A stretch of DNA of 6,454 nt from Planctomycetaceae bacterium (GTDB taxonomy: Bacteria > Planctomycetota > Planctomycetia > Pirellulales > Thermoguttaceae): assembly GCA_003532715.1 (NCBI GenBank), contig DOEZ01000521.1, positions 323 through 6,776 on the forward strand. Direction: 5' to 3'. Within the stretch, counting starts at the first letter, position 1. Each line of letters starts with the position of its first letter. Below are positions 1-6,454 of this stretch, in pieces. A program made the position numbers and the translations under genes. The notes under the pieces are model-generated. The model searched no databases and was not told the DNA's origin. It saw nothing but the letters and a program-made list of their open reading frames with translations.

Positions 1-1071
1 CTCGGCCAGTTCGATTTGCGTCTGGTGGGCGATCCATTGCCGAGCGTCCCCGAGCCCATCTCGTTCGGCCGGGCGATCCGACTGTGCCGCCGGCCGCCCA
101 AAAACCGGCCGTTTGCGATTTGGCACGTCCGCCGGAACATGGAAATGGCGGCCGCGCTGTTCGCCCGCGACGTCTTGCGCTTGCCCATCCGAATCGTGTT
201 CACGTCGGCAGCTCAACGACGCCATTCGGCCGTCCCCCGAAGGCTGATTGCGCGGATGGACGCCGTCGTGGCGACGACCCAGAAGGCCGCGTCGTTTCTC
301 GACCATGCGACGGCCGTCGCGCCGCACGGAGTCGATACGTCGCTGTTCACGCCGGCCGCCGACCGACGCCGTGCGTGGCAAGCGACGGGCTGGCCCGGCG
401 ATTACGGAATCGGCATCGTCGGACGGATCCGCGAGGAGAAGGGGACGCACTTGTTCGTCGAGGCGATGGTTCGCGTCTTGTCCGAGCAGCCCGGGCTGAC
501 GGCCGTCGTCATCGGCCGAGCCATGCCCGGCGACGCGGCATTCGAGACGTCGTTGAGACGGCGGATCGAGGCGGCCCGGCTGAGCGACCGATTCGTCTTC
601 ACCGGCGAGATCGCCCGCCGTGCGATGCCCGAGGCAATGCGGGCACTCTCGGTCTTGGCCGCGCCGGCCCTTTACGAAGGTTTCGGCCTGACGCCGCTCG
701 AGGCGATGGCCTCGGGCGCGGCGGTCGTCGCGGCCGACACGGGCGCGTATGCACAAATGATCCGCCCAAACACCAGCGGCATTCTCGTTCCCGTCGACGA
801 CGTCGACGCCCTGGCCGACGCGATTCGCGCCATCACCGCCGACCGGACCACGCTCGACGCCTGGGGAAGAAACGCCCGAATGATCGTCGAACGCGAATTC
901 TCACTCGACGGCGAAGTCGAACGAATCGCCGAGGTCTATCGCGAACTATGGCGGCAACCTCGCGGGCAACTGCCCTCGGAGCAATCACCCTCTATCGAAG
1001 CAAGCCAAAGTGACGATACAAGGATTCATCATCACACTCGACCGGGCTGTCGAGCGACGCCCACAAGTTGA
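1..1071 (+). CDS. LpsB/LpcC-like family 4 glycosyltransferase, 5'-truncated by the window edge
   Basis: Probable LPS-core glycosyltransferase of the GT4, GT-B fold type. Known LpsB/LpcC proteins are cytoplasmic or membrane-associated enzymes that add a sugar, mannose in rhizobia, to the inner core. The reading frame is open from base 1. The first possible start, TTG at 16, is probably internal, because LpsB proteins carry more residues before the conserved WHxRRNxEM segment, here at residues 36-44 counted from that TTG. Other visible signatures are VFTSAAQRRH (61-70), MDAVVATT (81-88), HGVD (104-107), the start of the second Rossmann domain at GIGIVGRIREEKGT (131-144), and the donor-site EX7E motif E221-E229 in EGFGLTPLE. 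The conserved fold ends near YRELW (308-312). The remaining ~39 residues look unlike the family and overlap the next gene by 62 nt. Family is confident; the sugar and acceptor are inferred from resemblance only. Confidence 0.88.
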   Translation, partial: LGQFDLRLVGDPLPSVPEPISFGRAIRLCRRPPKNRPFAIWHVRRNMEMAAALFARDVLRLPIRIVFTSAAQRRHSAVPRRLIARMDAVVATTQKAASFLDHATAVAPHGVDTSLFTPAADRRRAWQATGWPGDYGIGIVGRIREEKGTHLFVEAMVRVLSEQPGLTAVVIGRAMPGDAAFETSLRRRIEAARLSDRFVFTGEIARRAMPEAMRALSVLAAPALYEGFGLTPLEAMASGAAVVAADTGAYAQMIRPNTSGILVPVDDVDALADAIRAITADRTTLDAWGRNARMIVEREFSLDGEVERIAEVYRELWRQPRGQLPSEQSPSIEASQSDDTRIHHHTRPGCRATPTS

Positions 1072-1744
1072 TCGACTCCGGCAACTTTGCCCGGTCCCTT
1101 GCGAACCACTTCAGGCGGTCGACGGCCATGCGCTCGACGAGGCCGCGCGAATGGCGGCCGCCGGCGAACGTCTCTTTCGGCCGCGGTATCCATTTCATCT
1201 TCGCGACGGCGAGATCGGCGTATTCCTGAGCCACCGCGAGGCTTGGAAGGAGATCGTCGCCCGGGGTCTCGACGCCGGTCTGATCTTCGAGGACGACGTC
1301 GAGCTGGAAACGGCCGTCTTTGGCCCGGCCCTCGAATTGGCGACATCTGAACTACGGCCGTTGGATGTGATCAAGTTCCCCGTGCCGCGGCGCGGCCAGA
1401 TTCCCGCCGACCAGGGCAAGGCCCCTCACATCCGCGAGCCGGTCGTGACGCCCCTGGGAGCGACGTCGCTATTGGTCGCGGGCGGCGCCGCGCGGCGGCT
1501 GTTGGAACTCACCGAGCGGTTCGACCGACCGGTCGACACGTTCATGCAGATGAGTTGGGTAACCGGCATCCGTCCCCGGGTCGTCACGCCGTCGGGCGTC
1601 ACCGAAATTTCGGCCCGCCTCGGCGGCACCACGATCCACGCGAAGAAGCGGCCGTTGCGCGAGACGATTTCACGAAACGTATTGCGCCCCGTCTATCGTC
1701 TTCAGGTCGGCGCAATCTCGCATCTTCACGGATCGCGACAATGA
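1010..1744 (+). CDS. Family 25 (LOS/LPS-type) glycosyltransferase
   Basis: Glycosyltransferase of the GT25 family, whose bacterial members (LgtB/LpsA-like) usually add galactose or another hexose to lipooligosaccharide from a UDP-sugar at the cytoplasmic face of the inner membrane. Motifs appear in family order across 244 residues: GFIITLDRAVERR (5-17), AVDG (36-39), DGEIGVFLSHREAW (66-79), the metal-binding acidic triplet in IFEDD (E94, D95, D96), a GATSLLVAGGAARRLL stretch (150-165) matching the usual GTxAYLIS...GA region, and PVD (174-176). The GTG start at 1010 puts the family's first beta strand directly at the N-terminus; only a weak AAG-type ribosome-binding sequence precedes it. The gene overlaps the upstream glycosyltransferase by 62 nt, so the two are probably co-transcribed. 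Length is normal for a single-domain GT25. No signal peptide or membrane segment is visible. Substrate is not predictable from this sequence. Confidence 0.9.
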   Translation: MTIQGFIITLDRAVERRPQVDRLRQLCPVPCEPLQAVDGHALDEAARMAAAGERLFRPRYPFHLRDGEIGVFLSHREAWKEIVARGLDAGLIFEDDVELETAVFGPALELATSELRPLDVIKFPVPRRGQIPADQGKAPHIREPVVTPLGATSLLVAGGAARRLLELTERFDRPVDTFMQMSWVTGIRPRVVTPSGVTEISARLGGTTIHAKKRPLRETISRNVLRPVYRLQVGAISHLHGSRQ

Positions 1745-1824
1745 GTGCGGTCGAATGCTTCGACGGTCCGAACGGTCGCCTCCCGCGGCATGACAAAACG
1801 CGAAAAGCGCGACGGGCACGGGCG
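1745..1824. other. Convergent intergenic gap between the two gene blocks
   Basis: This 80-bp gap separates the end of the rightward GT25 gene from the end of the leftward glycosyltransferase gene. I see no gene and no classical GC-hairpin followed by a T-run on either strand. Two small hairpins are possible: CGCG (1799-1802) with CGCG (1808-1811), and GGCACG (1815-1820) with CGTGCC (1832-1837), the latter running into the leftward coding end. Neither is strong enough to call a terminator, so read-through or Rho-dependent ending is possible. Confidence 0.6.
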
Positions 1825-3168
1825 TCATGCGCGTGCCGCCATGGCCGCGTCGTCTAGGATGGAACGAAGCCTTTCCCGTTCGGTCGCCGCGTTGTGCCGC
1901 GCGCAGGCCACGCGATGTCCCACCGCGCCAAGCTGTTCCCGCAATTCCCTGGAGCCAATCAAACGTCGCAAGGCCGTTTTCAGTTCATCCTGGTCGCGAT
2001 GCCCCACGGCCAGCCCGCTGCCGGACTCGCGCACATAACGTATCGAGGCCAGCTCTTCGGGTCCATACGCGAGAATGGGCCGGGCAGAGGCCATGCACTG
2101 CGGTATCTTCGTCGAAACGGAGTATTTGGCGTAGATTCGCGACGACCGACCGAAGCTCTCGACATGGATAACGACGTCGGCGCCGCGCAAAGCCGGAACC
2201 ACTTCGGAGGCGGCTAGCACTCCGGCGAATCGCATGACGGGTGGAATATTCAGACGTTTTGCCTCCCCGGTGAATTGCACCGGCGCGTGAACCAAGGCTT
2301 CGGCCTCCAACCCCGCGTCGCGCAATTGCATGAGGGCCATGCCGATGTCTCGCAGCGACCGCCATCGATCCAGGTGCAAAGCGCCGACGTACATCAATCG
2401 TATTTTTTCTCGTGGCGTTGGCGCCGTGATGGGACGTTCGAGCAATTCCGGCTCGACGCAGTTGACGAAAGGCTCGAAGTCTCCGCCGAAACGCCGCGAA
2501 TACTCCTCGGCCATTGCATCCCCAATGACCAGCCGCCGGGGAGAACGCGCGAGAATCTCCGTCAGACATCGGCGCATGGTTCTCCGAAGCGAAAACCGGA
2601 ACGCCGAGAAAGCGTATTGCGTGGTCGGCCAGTCGTCGGTGAAGTGTGGAACGATCGGGGCCGAGTAGCGATCGGCCACGTCGAGACAAAGCTTCATGAC
2701 GAGGTTCGACGCCAGCATCGTGTAGATGACTTGCGGCTTGAATTCGTCCAGTCGCTCCAAGCCGGCGGGCGGTATCCGATAGGCGTCGAGATCCTTCAGC
2801 CCCTGACGCGGAACATATGCCTTGATTTGCCGCAGGTACGACCGAATCGGTGAATCATAGCGGCTATCCGCTTTGGGATCATCGATACTCCGTACGATCG
2901 GCGCGGTTCCGTTCGCGACTCCCGCCGACCCGTTTTGCGAGACACGGCCGATGAATCGCAAGTTGCTCGGAGACAAGGCGTACTGCCACCGGCAGAAGGC
3001 CGGTTCCGGCCGCGCCTTGGGAGAGGTGTGTAGACACGCCAGACGATCCTTGGGCCATCCCTTGAAAAGATTCATCAGCGTTAAACCGGTCCCGCATCCT
3101 TGCCAGAACGGCTGTCCGTTGACGACCAGCACTCGGGGATAGCGATTCTCAATGGATTCGTCTGCCAT
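1825..3168 (-). CDS. Divergent GT-B (family 4-like) glycosyltransferase
   Basis: Probable cytoplasmic glycosyltransferase of the two-domain GT-B fold, last of the four leftward genes. Its 447 residues open with a first beta strand PRVLVVNGQPFWQGCGTGLT (11-30), including a glycine-rich turn. An acidic segment HFTDDWPTTQY lies at 175-185. The second Rossmann domain starts at IRLMYVGALHLDRW (256-269) and continues through RFAGVL (313-318) and ADVVIHVESF (330-339). The donor-site region reads YSVSTKIPQCMASARPILAYGPEE (349-372). This resembles the STK-IPxxxASxRPIL pattern of some GT4-like enzymes but lacks a canonical EX7E pair. The ATG start at 3168 is supported by TAGGA seven bases upstream, and the gene begins nine bases after its upstream neighbour ends, implying coupled translation. 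Neighbouring nucleotide-sugar genes suggest a role in assembling a polysaccharide repeat unit. The sugar transferred cannot be told; the family call is moderate to good. Confidence 0.8.
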   Translation of the reverse strand: MADESIENRYPRVLVVNGQPFWQGCGTGLTLMNLFKGWPKDRLACLHTSPKARPEPAFCRWQYALSPSNLRFIGRVSQNGSAGVANGTAPIVRSIDDPKADSRYDSPIRSYLRQIKAYVPRQGLKDLDAYRIPPAGLERLDEFKPQVIYTMLASNLVMKLCLDVADRYSAPIVPHFTDDWPTTQYAFSAFRFSLRRTMRRCLTEILARSPRRLVIGDAMAEEYSRRFGGDFEPFVNCVEPELLERPITAPTPREKIRLMYVGALHLDRWRSLRDIGMALMQLRDAGLEAEALVHAPVQFTGEAKRLNIPPVMRFAGVLAASEVVPALRGADVVIHVESFGRSSRIYAKYSVSTKIPQCMASARPILAYGPEELASIRYVRESGSGLAVGHRDQDELKTALRRLIGSRELREQLGAVGHRVACARHNAATERERLRSILDDAAMAARA

Positions 3169-3175
3169 GCGGATA

Positions 3176-3180
3176 TCCTA
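3176..3180 (-). promoter_or_regulatory. Ribosome-binding site TAGGA overlapping the upstream stop codon
   Basis: On the minus strand TAGGA lies seven bases before the ATG at 3168. Its first three bases are the TAG stop of the preceding glycosyltransferase. Termination and re-initiation are therefore almost on the same spot, which supports coupled translation and the chosen start. Confidence 0.7.
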
Positions 3181-4473
3181 GCTGCGAATGTTGCCGCTTC
3201 TTCTCGTCGTTGAAGCCGCGTCGTTGATGATCAACTCATAGGTCTCCAATACCGTCCTCGTGACCGATTTTGGATCGTGTCGCCGTCGCGCCGTTTCCCT
3301 GGCCTGCGTCGCGAGGCTTTCGCCCAACCGATCGTCTCGGAAAATCGTCTTAAGGCGATCGGCGAGCACCGGCGCGTCTCCCGGCGGAAACAGGAGGCCG
3401 GTTCTTCCTTCTTCCACCAAGGTCGGTATGCCGCCTACATACGAAGCAACGCAGGGCACTCCGATTAGCTGTGCCTCGCACAGACTGTTTGGGCTGTTCT
3501 CGATGAGTGACGGAATGACGAATGCGTGCGCCGTGCATAAGGCGTCGCTCATTTGATCCTCGTTGAGACAGCCTAGGAATTCCACCGACTGAAGAAGTCC
3601 GCGTTCGGATATCCGCCGCAAGAGACGCTTTCCGTACGAAGAACGCTCGATACCGCCCGCGAGAGCTAATTGAATGTCGGAGAACTCCCTCCGCAGGATC
3701 GAGACCGCGTCGATCAGCACCTCCGCTCCACGCCTATAAGTATTCGCGTTCGTGAACAAGACGCGATGTCGCCGACAAGATTGAACACTCCACTGCCGGC
3801 GATAGAACGCCGGCCGCAGTATCTCGTTCACGTGAAAATACCGCGACCGTGGATTGACGGCTTCAATATGCGCGCGATCCCAAATCGTACGCCCCATGAA
3901 ATAGCGGTTCCCTTCCAGGATTCTCATTTCTCGCCTGGCGGAACCGAGAAACTTCCAATATTCGACAAGGGAGCCGCGTCCTTGCAACAGATTGAGGCGG
4001 CATTGATCGGCAAGAATATCTCGAAGCGGGGCGACGCCGAAATAGTGTCGCCACCTCGCATAGTCATGCAGTAGTCCTTGGAGAGAGACTACCACGGGAG
4101 CGGAAACCAGACTCCTCGCGCCAAGCAACCCGTACAATCGCTCGGAACCGTGAACATGTATGATATCCGGTCGCACTCGTTCCACCAGGCGGACGCAGGC
4201 ATCTAGGTATCGCGAATTGTTGTCGGGATTTCGCAGACGGAGGCGTTGCGGCAGACCACCTCGTGAAATGGCGTGGAATCGCACGCCCCTGTCGGAGACC
4301 AACTCAGCCTCCGCCAGTCGCGGCGCCACGCACGCAACGCAAATCTCGGCTTGCGGCTCTTCGGACAGCGACTGAAGCAACGCCGTCATCCACCCGCCGG
4401 AGGCCGCGTGGAGGCGATCTTCGATGCCGAGCATCGCCGGGAAGGGCATGTTGGTGAACCAGAGAATCTTCAT
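3178..4473 (-). CDS. Family 4 glycosyltransferase of the polysaccharide cluster
   Basis: Retaining GT4 glycosyltransferase with a GT-B fold, likely acting at the cytoplasmic face on a lipid-linked intermediate. From ATG 4473 it has 431 residues: KILWFTNMPFP (2-12), an acceptor-side loop ASGGWMTALL (24-33), IIHVHGSE (104-111), SLQGLLHDYARW (130-141), FMGRTIWDR (192-200), NEILRPAFY (216-224), LALAGG (269-274), and the donor-site EX7E pair E325-E333 in ENSPNSLCE, followed by GVPCVASYVGGIPTLVEEGRTG (338-359). The start is ambiguous. ATG 4473 gives the typical MKILWFTN beginning, with GGA nine bases upstream. An in-frame ATG at 4497 adds eight residues and sits only three bases after a strong TAGGAG. 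Base composition looks lower in GC than its neighbours (30 of 60 bases at 3901-3960). It follows the WbjB-like gene closely, so it may transfer the sugar made there, but that is inference. Confidence 0.87.
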   Translation of the reverse strand: MKILWFTNMPFPAMLGIEDRLHAASGGWMTALLQSLSEEPQAEICVACVAPRLAEAELVSDRGVRFHAISRGGLPQRLRLRNPDNNSRYLDACVRLVERVRPDIIHVHGSERLYGLLGARSLVSAPVVVSLQGLLHDYARWRHYFGVAPLRDILADQCRLNLLQGRGSLVEYWKFLGSARREMRILEGNRYFMGRTIWDRAHIEAVNPRSRYFHVNEILRPAFYRRQWSVQSCRRHRVLFTNANTYRRGAEVLIDAVSILRREFSDIQLALAGGIERSSYGKRLLRRISERGLLQSVEFLGCLNEDQMSDALCTAHAFVIPSLIENSPNSLCEAQLIGVPCVASYVGGIPTLVEEGRTGLLFPPGDAPVLADRLKTIFRDDRLGESLATQARETARRRHDPKSVTRTVLETYELIINDAASTTRRSGNIRS

Positions 4474-4500
4474 TATCCCATATCCGGCGTCAACCATGGA

Positions 4501-4506
4501 CTCCTA
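4501..4506 (-). promoter_or_regulatory. Ribosome-binding sequence TAGGAG overlapping the dehydratase stop codon
   Basis: On the minus strand TAGGAG contains the TAG stop of the WbjB-like gene. It is three bases before the in-frame ATG at 4497, which is tighter than usual, and 27 bases before the better conserved ATG at 4473. It may therefore serve the earlier start or aid re-initiation at the later one. Confidence 0.5.
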
Positions 4507-5598
4507 CGCGCAACGTCGCGCCGCTTTGGCGTTCGTTTCTTTCTCCCGTCCGAGGCCCACGCACGGTCTCTCCCAGCCATCCAACTCTTCGTGGACTTCC
4601 GGAAGACGCTCCAACAGTCGAATCGTCTCCTCCACGCCAAGCCGCGTGGTATTGTGCGAAGTGTAGTCCGCCTGTTCGAACTCTCGCAAGTTGCCTTCGG
4701 TGAAGTACTGGCGGTATTTCTGATAGTCCAGATCGCGGTTGTCCGAACGAATACGATAGTAGTCGCCCATGTCGTCCGCCCTCGCGAGTTCCTCGCGGGT
4801 GGCCAGGGTTTCGTAGATTTTCTCGCCATGACGGATGCCGATGGTCTGCGCGGGAACGTCCGACCCGAACAGCCGTGACACGGCCCGCGCCAGATCGCCG
4901 ATCGTGCATGCGGGAGCCTTCTTAATGAATAAGTCGCCTTGCTCGGCGTTTTCAAATGCGAAGAGAACCAGTTCGACCGCCTCGGACAGCGCCAGCAGAA
5001 ACCGCGTCATGTAAGGCACCGTGATCGTGACCGGTTGCCCGGACTTGATCTGCTTGATGAACAACGGAATGACCGACCCCCGTGAGCACATCACGTTTCC
5101 GTAACGGACGATCGCCACAGTCGTGGCGGAGTTCGGAAGTTTCAGAGTCGCCGCGAGCGCGACCTTCTCCATCAGGGCCTTCGACATGCCCATGGCGTTG
5201 ACGGGATAGGCCGCTTTGTCGGTGCTCAGGCAGACCAGGCGTTCGATGTCGTGTTCGATGGCCGAGGTAATCACATTATGGCTGCCCAGAATGTTCGTTT
5301 GCACGGCCTGCATTGGAAAGAACTCGCAGGACGGCACCTGCTTGAGCGCCGCGGCGTGAAACACAAGATCGGCCCCGGCCATGGCCTGGTCGACGCTCGC
5401 CTTGTCGCGAACGTCGCCAATGTAGAACTTCAGACGCGGATTCGAGCAGCGAACCCGCATCTCTTCCTGCTTCAGTTCGTCCCGGCTGAAGATGCGGACC
5501 TCCTTGCAGTTGGTCTTCATCAATTGCTCGACGACGGCCTTGCCAAACGAACCGGTGCCGCCCGTGATCAGCACGGTCTTATGGTCGAGTCCTCTCAT
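4504..5598 (-). CDS. wbjB: UDP-GlcNAc 4,6-dehydratase/5-epimerase (WbjB/FnlA/CapE type)
   Basis: Soluble, NAD(P)-dependent extended short-chain dehydrogenase. In the known pathway this enzyme converts UDP-GlcNAc to a UDP-4-keto-6-deoxy-L-arabino-hexulose, the first step toward UDP-L-FucNAc or UDP-L-QuiNAc. Numbered from ATG 5598 (364 residues): nucleotide-binding TGGTGSFG (12-19), FSRDELKQEEMR (37-48), GDVRD (61-65), FHAAALKQVPSCEF (80-93), STDKA (125-129), NAMGMSK (134-140), VRYGNVMCSRGSVIPLF (164-180), RHGEK (256-260) and DYTSHNT (311-317). Methionine 136 replaces the usual tyrosine of YxxxK, as in the WbpM/CapE-like group. The start at 5598 overlaps the preceding stop as ATGA and has GGAG nine bases upstream. 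An ATG at 5613 is in frame but has no such site. The protein is about 20 residues longer than CapE/WbjB owing to an unmatched charged C-terminal tail after residue 343. The neighbouring WbjD-like epimerase supports the assignment over the PseB/FlaA1 branch. Confidence 0.92.
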   Translation of the reverse strand: MRGLDHKTVLITGGTGSFGKAVVEQLMKTNCKEVRIFSRDELKQEEMRVRCSNPRLKFYIGDVRDKASVDQAMAGADLVFHAAALKQVPSCEFFPMQAVQTNILGSHNVITSAIEHDIERLVCLSTDKAAYPVNAMGMSKALMEKVALAATLKLPNSATTVAIVRYGNVMCSRGSVIPLFIKQIKSGQPVTITVPYMTRFLLALSEAVELVLFAFENAEQGDLFIKKAPACTIGDLARAVSRLFGSDVPAQTIGIRHGEKIYETLATREELARADDMGDYYRIRSDNRDLDYQKYRQYFTEGNLREFEQADYTSHNTTRLGVEETIRLLERLPEVHEELDGWERPCVGLGREKETNAKAARRCA

Positions 5599-6454
5599 GA
5601 ATCGTGACTCCATTCACGCGTGGGAGATGCCGGAGACACGCTCCGCTGGGTGTTCCGAGGTGTTGTTTTCCGCCAGACCACTCGGTTTATATAATCGGTG
5701 TAACTCAAGATTATCCGCACGACCTTCTCCGACACATTCGGAACGTCATAGTCTCGCGCAATCCGAAGACACCGATCGTTTCCATGAACCGAGTCCTCCA
5801 GGACGCGCATCGCCTCGCGAATCCGATCCCATTCGAGGCCCGTCATGATGACCGCCGCCTCTTCCATGCCCTCGGGCCGTTCGTGGGCGTTTCGGATGTT
5901 CAATGCCGGAAATCCCAGAATCGACGATTCCTCGGTGATCGTTCCGCTGTCGCTGAGCGTCAGGCTGGCGTGCATCTGCAAGTGGTTATAATCGCTGAAT
6001 CCGAACGGTTTGAGGAATCGAACACGAGGATCGATTTCGACGCCATCCGCTTCGAGCCTTTTCCGGGTTCTCGGGTGCGTCGAAACGATGACCGGCAAAT
6101 CGCCCGCGACGGCAAGGCGATTCAGGACGTCGCAGAACTTCTCGAATTGTTCGGGGCAGTCGATGTTTTCCTCGCGGTGTCCGCTGACCAGGAAGTAACC
6201 GCCTTCGTCGAGGCCGAGTCGCGCGAGGACGTCGCTCTGGCGAATCTTCGGAAGATAATGGTGGAGCACCTCGAACATCGGGCTGCCGGTCTTGATGATC
6301 CGATCAGGCGGCAACCCTTCGCGGAGCAAATACTCTCGCGAGATGTCGCTGTAGGGCATGTTGATGTCGGCGATGTGATCGACGATCTTCCGGTTGATCT
6401 CCTCCGGCACCCGCTGGTCGAAGCAGCGGTTTCCCGCTTCCATGTGAAACACGG
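5595..6454 (-). CDS. wbjD: UDP-HexNAc 2-epimerase (WbjD/FnlC/CapG type), 5'-truncated by the window edge
   Basis: Non-hydrolysing UDP-sugar 2-epimerase of the WecB superfamily. In its subgroup it carries out the last step to UDP-L-FucNAc (or UDP-L-QuiNAc) in the cytoplasm. The frame is open to the right edge. The GTG at 6452 is internal, since it lies within the conserved (V/I)FHMEAGNRCFDQRVPEE segment, so roughly the first quarter of a ~370-residue protein is missing. Numbered from that GTG: HMEAGNR (3-9), VPEEINRKI (15-23), KTGSPMFEVL (54-63), SGHREEN (90-96) with the histidine-containing loop expected of WecB-like enzymes, STHPRTR (124-130), SDSGTITEESS (168-178), and AHERPEGMEE (189-198). 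The SDSGTITEESS and AHERPEGMEE wording matches the FnlC/WbjD subgroup rather than housekeeping WecB. The last ~25 residues look like a non-conserved tail. Its stop overlaps the dehydratase start (ATGA), so the two are translated together. Confidence 0.92.
   Translation of the reverse strand, partial: VFHMEAGNRCFDQRVPEEINRKIVDHIADINMPYSDISREYLLREGLPPDRIIKTGSPMFEVLHHYLPKIRQSDVLARLGLDEGGYFLVSGHREENIDCPEQFEKFCDVLNRLAVAGDLPVIVSTHPRTRKRLEADGVEIDPRVRFLKPFGFSDYNHLQMHASLTLSDSGTITEESSILGFPALNIRNAHERPEGMEEAAVIMTGLEWDRIREAMRVLEDSVHGNDRCLRIARDYDVPNVSEKVVRIILSYTDYINRVVWRKTTPRNTQRSVSPASPTREWSHDS
5608..5611 (-). promoter_or_regulatory. Ribosome-binding site GGAG inside the epimerase gene
   Basis: GGAG on the minus strand lies nine bases before ATG 5598, within the last codons of the epimerase gene. 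It decides the start of the dehydratase in favour of 5598 over 5613, where nothing resembling a ribosome-binding site precedes the ATG. Confidence 0.65.

Noticed and set aside
84..1013. Long rightward open frame overlapping the LpsB-like gene
   Set aside because: Its product is dominated by arginine, glycine and aspartate with no recognisable motif, as expected for an off-frame reading of GC-rich coding DNA. Only its stop position near the GT25 start is of interest.
1525..1534. Perfect 10-bp palindrome CGACCGGTCG as an operator
   Set aside because: It lies inside the GT25 coding region and encodes part of the conserved PVD motif; short GC palindromes are expected by chance here.
1815..1837. 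Hairpin GGCACG/CGTGCC as a bidirectional terminator
   Set aside because: Only six base pairs with an 11-base loop, no T-run on either side, and it extends into the end of the leftward gene.
1985..2689. 234-codon leftward open frame inside the divergent glycosyltransferase gene
   Set aside because: Arginine-rich, motif-free, and fully inside a frame with a convincing glycosyltransferase fold.
4273..4878. 201-codon rightward open frame antisense to the GT4 and dehydratase genes
   Set aside because: Covers two well-supported genes on the other strand and shows no family motif or convincing ribosome-binding site.
5595..5613. ATG at 5613 as the dehydratase start
   Set aside because: No ribosome-binding sequence precedes it, it would give a 19-nt overlap, and the ATG at 5598 has GGAG and an ATGA coupling arrangement.

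Overview
This window is a piece of a Gram-negative surface-polysaccharide locus. It holds six protein genes and almost no non-coding DNA: four glycosyltransferases and two enzymes that make a nucleotide sugar. I see no RNA gene, mobile element, CRISPR array or long repeat. The lineage is not settled. A lipopolysaccharide-core-type (LpsB/LpcC-like) glycosyltransferase and a GT25 enzyme point to an LPS-making bacterium. The LpsB resemblance is strongest to alphaproteobacterial proteins, but other Gram-negative phyla cannot be excluded from this stretch alone.

Layout. On the left, two genes run rightward: an LpsB/LpcC-like family 4 glycosyltransferase (cut by the left edge) and an overlapping GT25 glycosyltransferase. 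On the right, four genes run leftward, in transcription order: a WbjD/FnlC/CapG-type UDP-HexNAc 2-epimerase (cut by the right edge), a WbjB/FnlA/CapE-type UDP-GlcNAc 4,6-dehydratase/5-epimerase, a family 4 glycosyltransferase, and a second, divergent GT-B glycosyltransferase. The two blocks converge on an 80-bp gap at about 1745-1824. The rightward genes are clearly richer in GC than the leftward ones, most of all compared with the middle glycosyltransferase gene, so the blocks may differ in origin.

How they work together. The epimerase and dehydratase are two of the three enzymes that turn UDP-GlcNAc into UDP-L-FucNAc (or, with a different reductase, UDP-L-QuiNAc). The reductase is not in the window and would be expected beyond the right edge. 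The two leftward glycosyltransferases probably add this or other sugars to a lipid-linked O-antigen or capsule repeat. The leftward genes are tightly coupled: an ATGA stop/start overlap, then two junctions where the TAG stop of one gene is part of a TAGGA(G) ribosome-binding sequence. The rightward pair probably acts on LPS core or outer saccharide. I found no convincing sign of a wholly new system; the points worth checking are listed as findings.
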